DNA of 64,000 nt from Hoyosella rhizosphaerae (GTDB lineage Bacteria > Actinomycetota > Actinomycetes > Mycobacteriales > Mycobacteriaceae), in the NCBI RefSeq assembly GCF_014643175.1, contig NZ_BMJH01000003.1:434001-498000 (forward strand), given 5' to 3'. Of this stretch, positions 62,565 through 64,000 are shown one piece after another (within the stretch, counting starts at the first letter, position 1; each line of letters begins with the position of its first letter). Under the pieces are notes generated by a model. It saw only the letters and a program-made list of their open reading frames with translations. It did no database searches and had not been told where the DNA came from. The translations under genes and the position numbers were made by a program.

Positions 62565-64000
62565 TTGAGCAGCGATCTTGTTGAACGTGGAGCGAATCTT
62601 TTTGAGTTTCTTGCCCGCGTTCAGCAGCTGAAGTCACGCACTGTAACGTCGCTTGATTCATACGAACGTGATGGTGCGGTTTTTTGGTTTGCGAGTCTTC
62701 CTTCTCATCCCGCTGTCCGAGTCGCTCATGAGACTTCAGGTGGGGAACCGTTTCTAGTCGTCAACAAAGTTCCCGCACACCCAGTTCCTGAGGTTCCCAA
62801 GAACCTTTCCTGCTGGGTGGGCAGCAGTGACACTAGGGACCCGAAAAAGTCGCCTCAGGTTCTGCCCTGGATTACAGAAATTGACGAGTCTGGGAATGCG
62901 ATTGAACTTAAGTTAGGCGATTTCCCTGAAACCGCGGAGGCCTTGGGAAGTTGGCTGGAGGAATGGAAGCAATGGGCTGCGCGCGAATTAGCTGACAGAC
63001 CTGTCCGCGAGCTGTATTCGCGGTTGTTTGATGCCTACGCTCAGGTCACCGGAAGCCCTGAGGCGGTTGAGGCTGTACTGGCAGTGGGGTGTTTGGCGTG
63101 GAATCCCCCAGCGTTCGATGCTGTCGTTCGACACGTCCTCACCACCCCGGTGACCCTTCATTTCGATGCCGATACCGGACGCCTATTGCTCGTGCGTGAC
63201 TCGGCTGCGCCGTTGAACTGCGAGTACGACATGCTGTCCCCCAAATTGATTGCAGCGCCCGACGAAGTCAATCACGTGGAGAGCGAAGCGCGCGCAGGTG
63301 CTGTCGATCCTCTCGTTGAAGAGTCCGCAGGCAGTCTGATCCGTCGCCTTGTGAACTCAATTGACCCAGCCGGTTCGTACCGTTCTGACCTCACGCGCCC
63401 ACCGATGACAGCGCATGCCCAAGCTTCCTACGCCCCTGCCATTATTGTTCGCAAGCGTTCGCAACGTGGCTTGATTACCACCTTCCGCAAAATCTCGGAT
63501 TACATCCGGGACACAGGTGAGGTGCCGTCAGGCATTAAGAACTTGCTGGATCCCGACCATGTTCCTTCCGTGGCGCCCGATACCACGCCAGGTGCACTCG
63601 TCAGGCGAGGGTCAGAACAGTTCCTGCCCCTACAACTCAATGACGTTCAGCTTCGCATTGTGCACAGCGTGAATGAATCTGCGCATACCGTTGTTCAAGG
63701 TCCGCCCGGAACTGGGAAGACGCATACCGCGGCGGCACTTCTTACTCATCTGCTCGCCCAGGGCAAACGGGTATTGGTGACCGCAAAAACTGATCAGGCT
63801 CTACGTGAAGTGCGCGGGAAACTACCCGAGCAGATCAAGCCGCTCAGCGTTGCGGTAGTGGGTAGCTCTCGCGACGATATGAGTGATCTGCGAACTGCTG
63901 TTGAGTTTCTTTCGGAGCGCAGTGACACCCACGATTCTGCGAAGACGCGGAGTCAAGAACATGTGCTGCTCCAGCGTCTTAACGACCAGCTTGATGAACG
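62565..64000 (+). CDS. Superfamily 1 DNA2/NAM7-like helicase, C-terminus cut by window edge
   Basis: The first 478 codons are visible and the frame is open to base 64000. Residues 1-360 form an uncharacterised N-terminal region, partly alpha/beta, with ERDGAVFWFASLPSHPAVRV and an SYAPAIIVRKRSQRGLITTF segment. The helicase core begins at LNDVQLRIVHSV, with Walker A VQGPPGTGKTHTAAAL (Lys about 384) and motif Ia VLVTAKTDQALREV. This is the layout of large AAA_11/AAA_12 helicases, some of which are housekeeping and some anti-phage. TTG 62565 has AAGGAG five bases upstream. The missing part would show any nuclease domain. Confidence 0.83.
   Translation, partial: MSSDLVERGANLFEFLARVQQLKSRTVTSLDSYERDGAVFWFASLPSHPAVRVAHETSGGEPFLVVNKVPAHPVPEVPKNLSCWVGSSDTRDPKKSPQVLPWITEIDESGNAIELKLGDFPETAEALGSWLEEWKQWAARELADRPVRELYSRLFDAYAQVTGSPEAVEAVLAVGCLAWNPPAFDAVVRHVLTTPVTLHFDADTGRLLLVRDSAAPLNCEYDMLSPKLIAAPDEVNHVESEARAGAVDPLVEESAGSLIRRLVNSIDPAGSYRSDLTRPPMTAHAQASYAPAIIVRKRSQRGLITTFRKISDYIRDTGEVPSGIKNLLDPDHVPSVAPDTTPGALVRRGSEQFLPLQLNDVQLRIVHSVNESAHTVVQGPPGTGKTHTAAALLTHLLAQGKRVLVTAKTDQALREVRGKLPEQIKPLSVAVVGSSRDDMSDLRTAVEFLSERSDTHDSAKTRSQEHVLLQRLNDQLDE

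Overview
The window reads as a chromosomal segment of a mycolic-acid actinobacterium (Mycobacteriales; genus not determined). Codon use is GC-rich but the overall GC content is only moderate. The evidence is mycothiol synthase mshD, an LmeA-type lipoprotein-like protein, a DUF3073 protein, a GlnR-type regulator, a leaderless polycysteine leader ORF, and a gene order that broadly matches, from memory, the Mycobacterium tuberculosis interval from purB to dusB. There are no insertion sequences, CRISPR arrays or rRNA genes.

Left end (1-4.8 kb): a truncated SDR gene, a tRNA-Glu/Asp/Phe operon with a clear terminator, a TauE/SafE exporter, a spermidine-synthase-like protein and a CstB-type persulfide dioxygenase/rhodanese. 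The exporter and cstB promoters share three copies of the same operator, ATACCC-N4-GGGTAT, which is the CsoR/CstR type. tRNA-Lys follows.

4.8-14.8 kb: DUF937 protein, dusB, a LytR-CpsA-Psr protein, phoU, and on the opposite strand pstSCAB preceded by a PHO-box-like direct repeat, with mshD and glnR upstream. 14.9-18.1 kb: lmeA and a membrane thioredoxin, then a sulfur operon (DUF4395 protein, sulfurtransferase, DUF1416 protein). This operon is headed by a 28-codon leaderless leader ORF with a CCCLC cluster. Behind it lie three mutually exclusive RNA pairings, the last covering the DUF4395 Shine-Dalgarno sequence; this is a cysteine-responsive attenuator.

18.1-28.5 kb: nitrobindin preceded by a 34-residue leaderless membrane peptide, then an accessory block (SDR, hydroxypyruvate-isomerase-like protein, YchJ, a small acidic protein, TetR) and cydABDC for cytochrome bd. 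BlaI/MecI-like TACTAC/GTAGTA dyads lie upstream of cydA. 28.6-32.1 kb: pabC-like lyase, ygfZ, type II asparaginase, DUF3073 protein.

32.1-59.9 kb: the dispersed purine genes purM, purF, purL, purQ, purS, purC and purB, interleaved with an SDR, sterol-carrier-like protein, CPBP protease, membrane alpha/beta hydrolase, a MoxR/DUF58/DUF4129 cluster, an acyltransferase, a GT87 mannosyltransferase, a MacB/FtsX-type ABC exporter, a DUF2334 deacetylase, glutathione peroxidase, an orphan ModA, oligopeptidase B and a HIT protein. 59.9-62.3 kb: an alpha/beta hydrolase between two TetR regulators. From 62.6 kb to the window end is the first 478 codons of a large superfamily 1 helicase/ATPase.

A recurring feature is the leaderless start: a TANNNT hexamer 6-8 bases before an ATG or GTG, seen at about ten genes. 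It guided several start choices and revealed three very small ORFs. No complete new defence system is visible; the partial helicase is the only candidate and is cut by the window edge.
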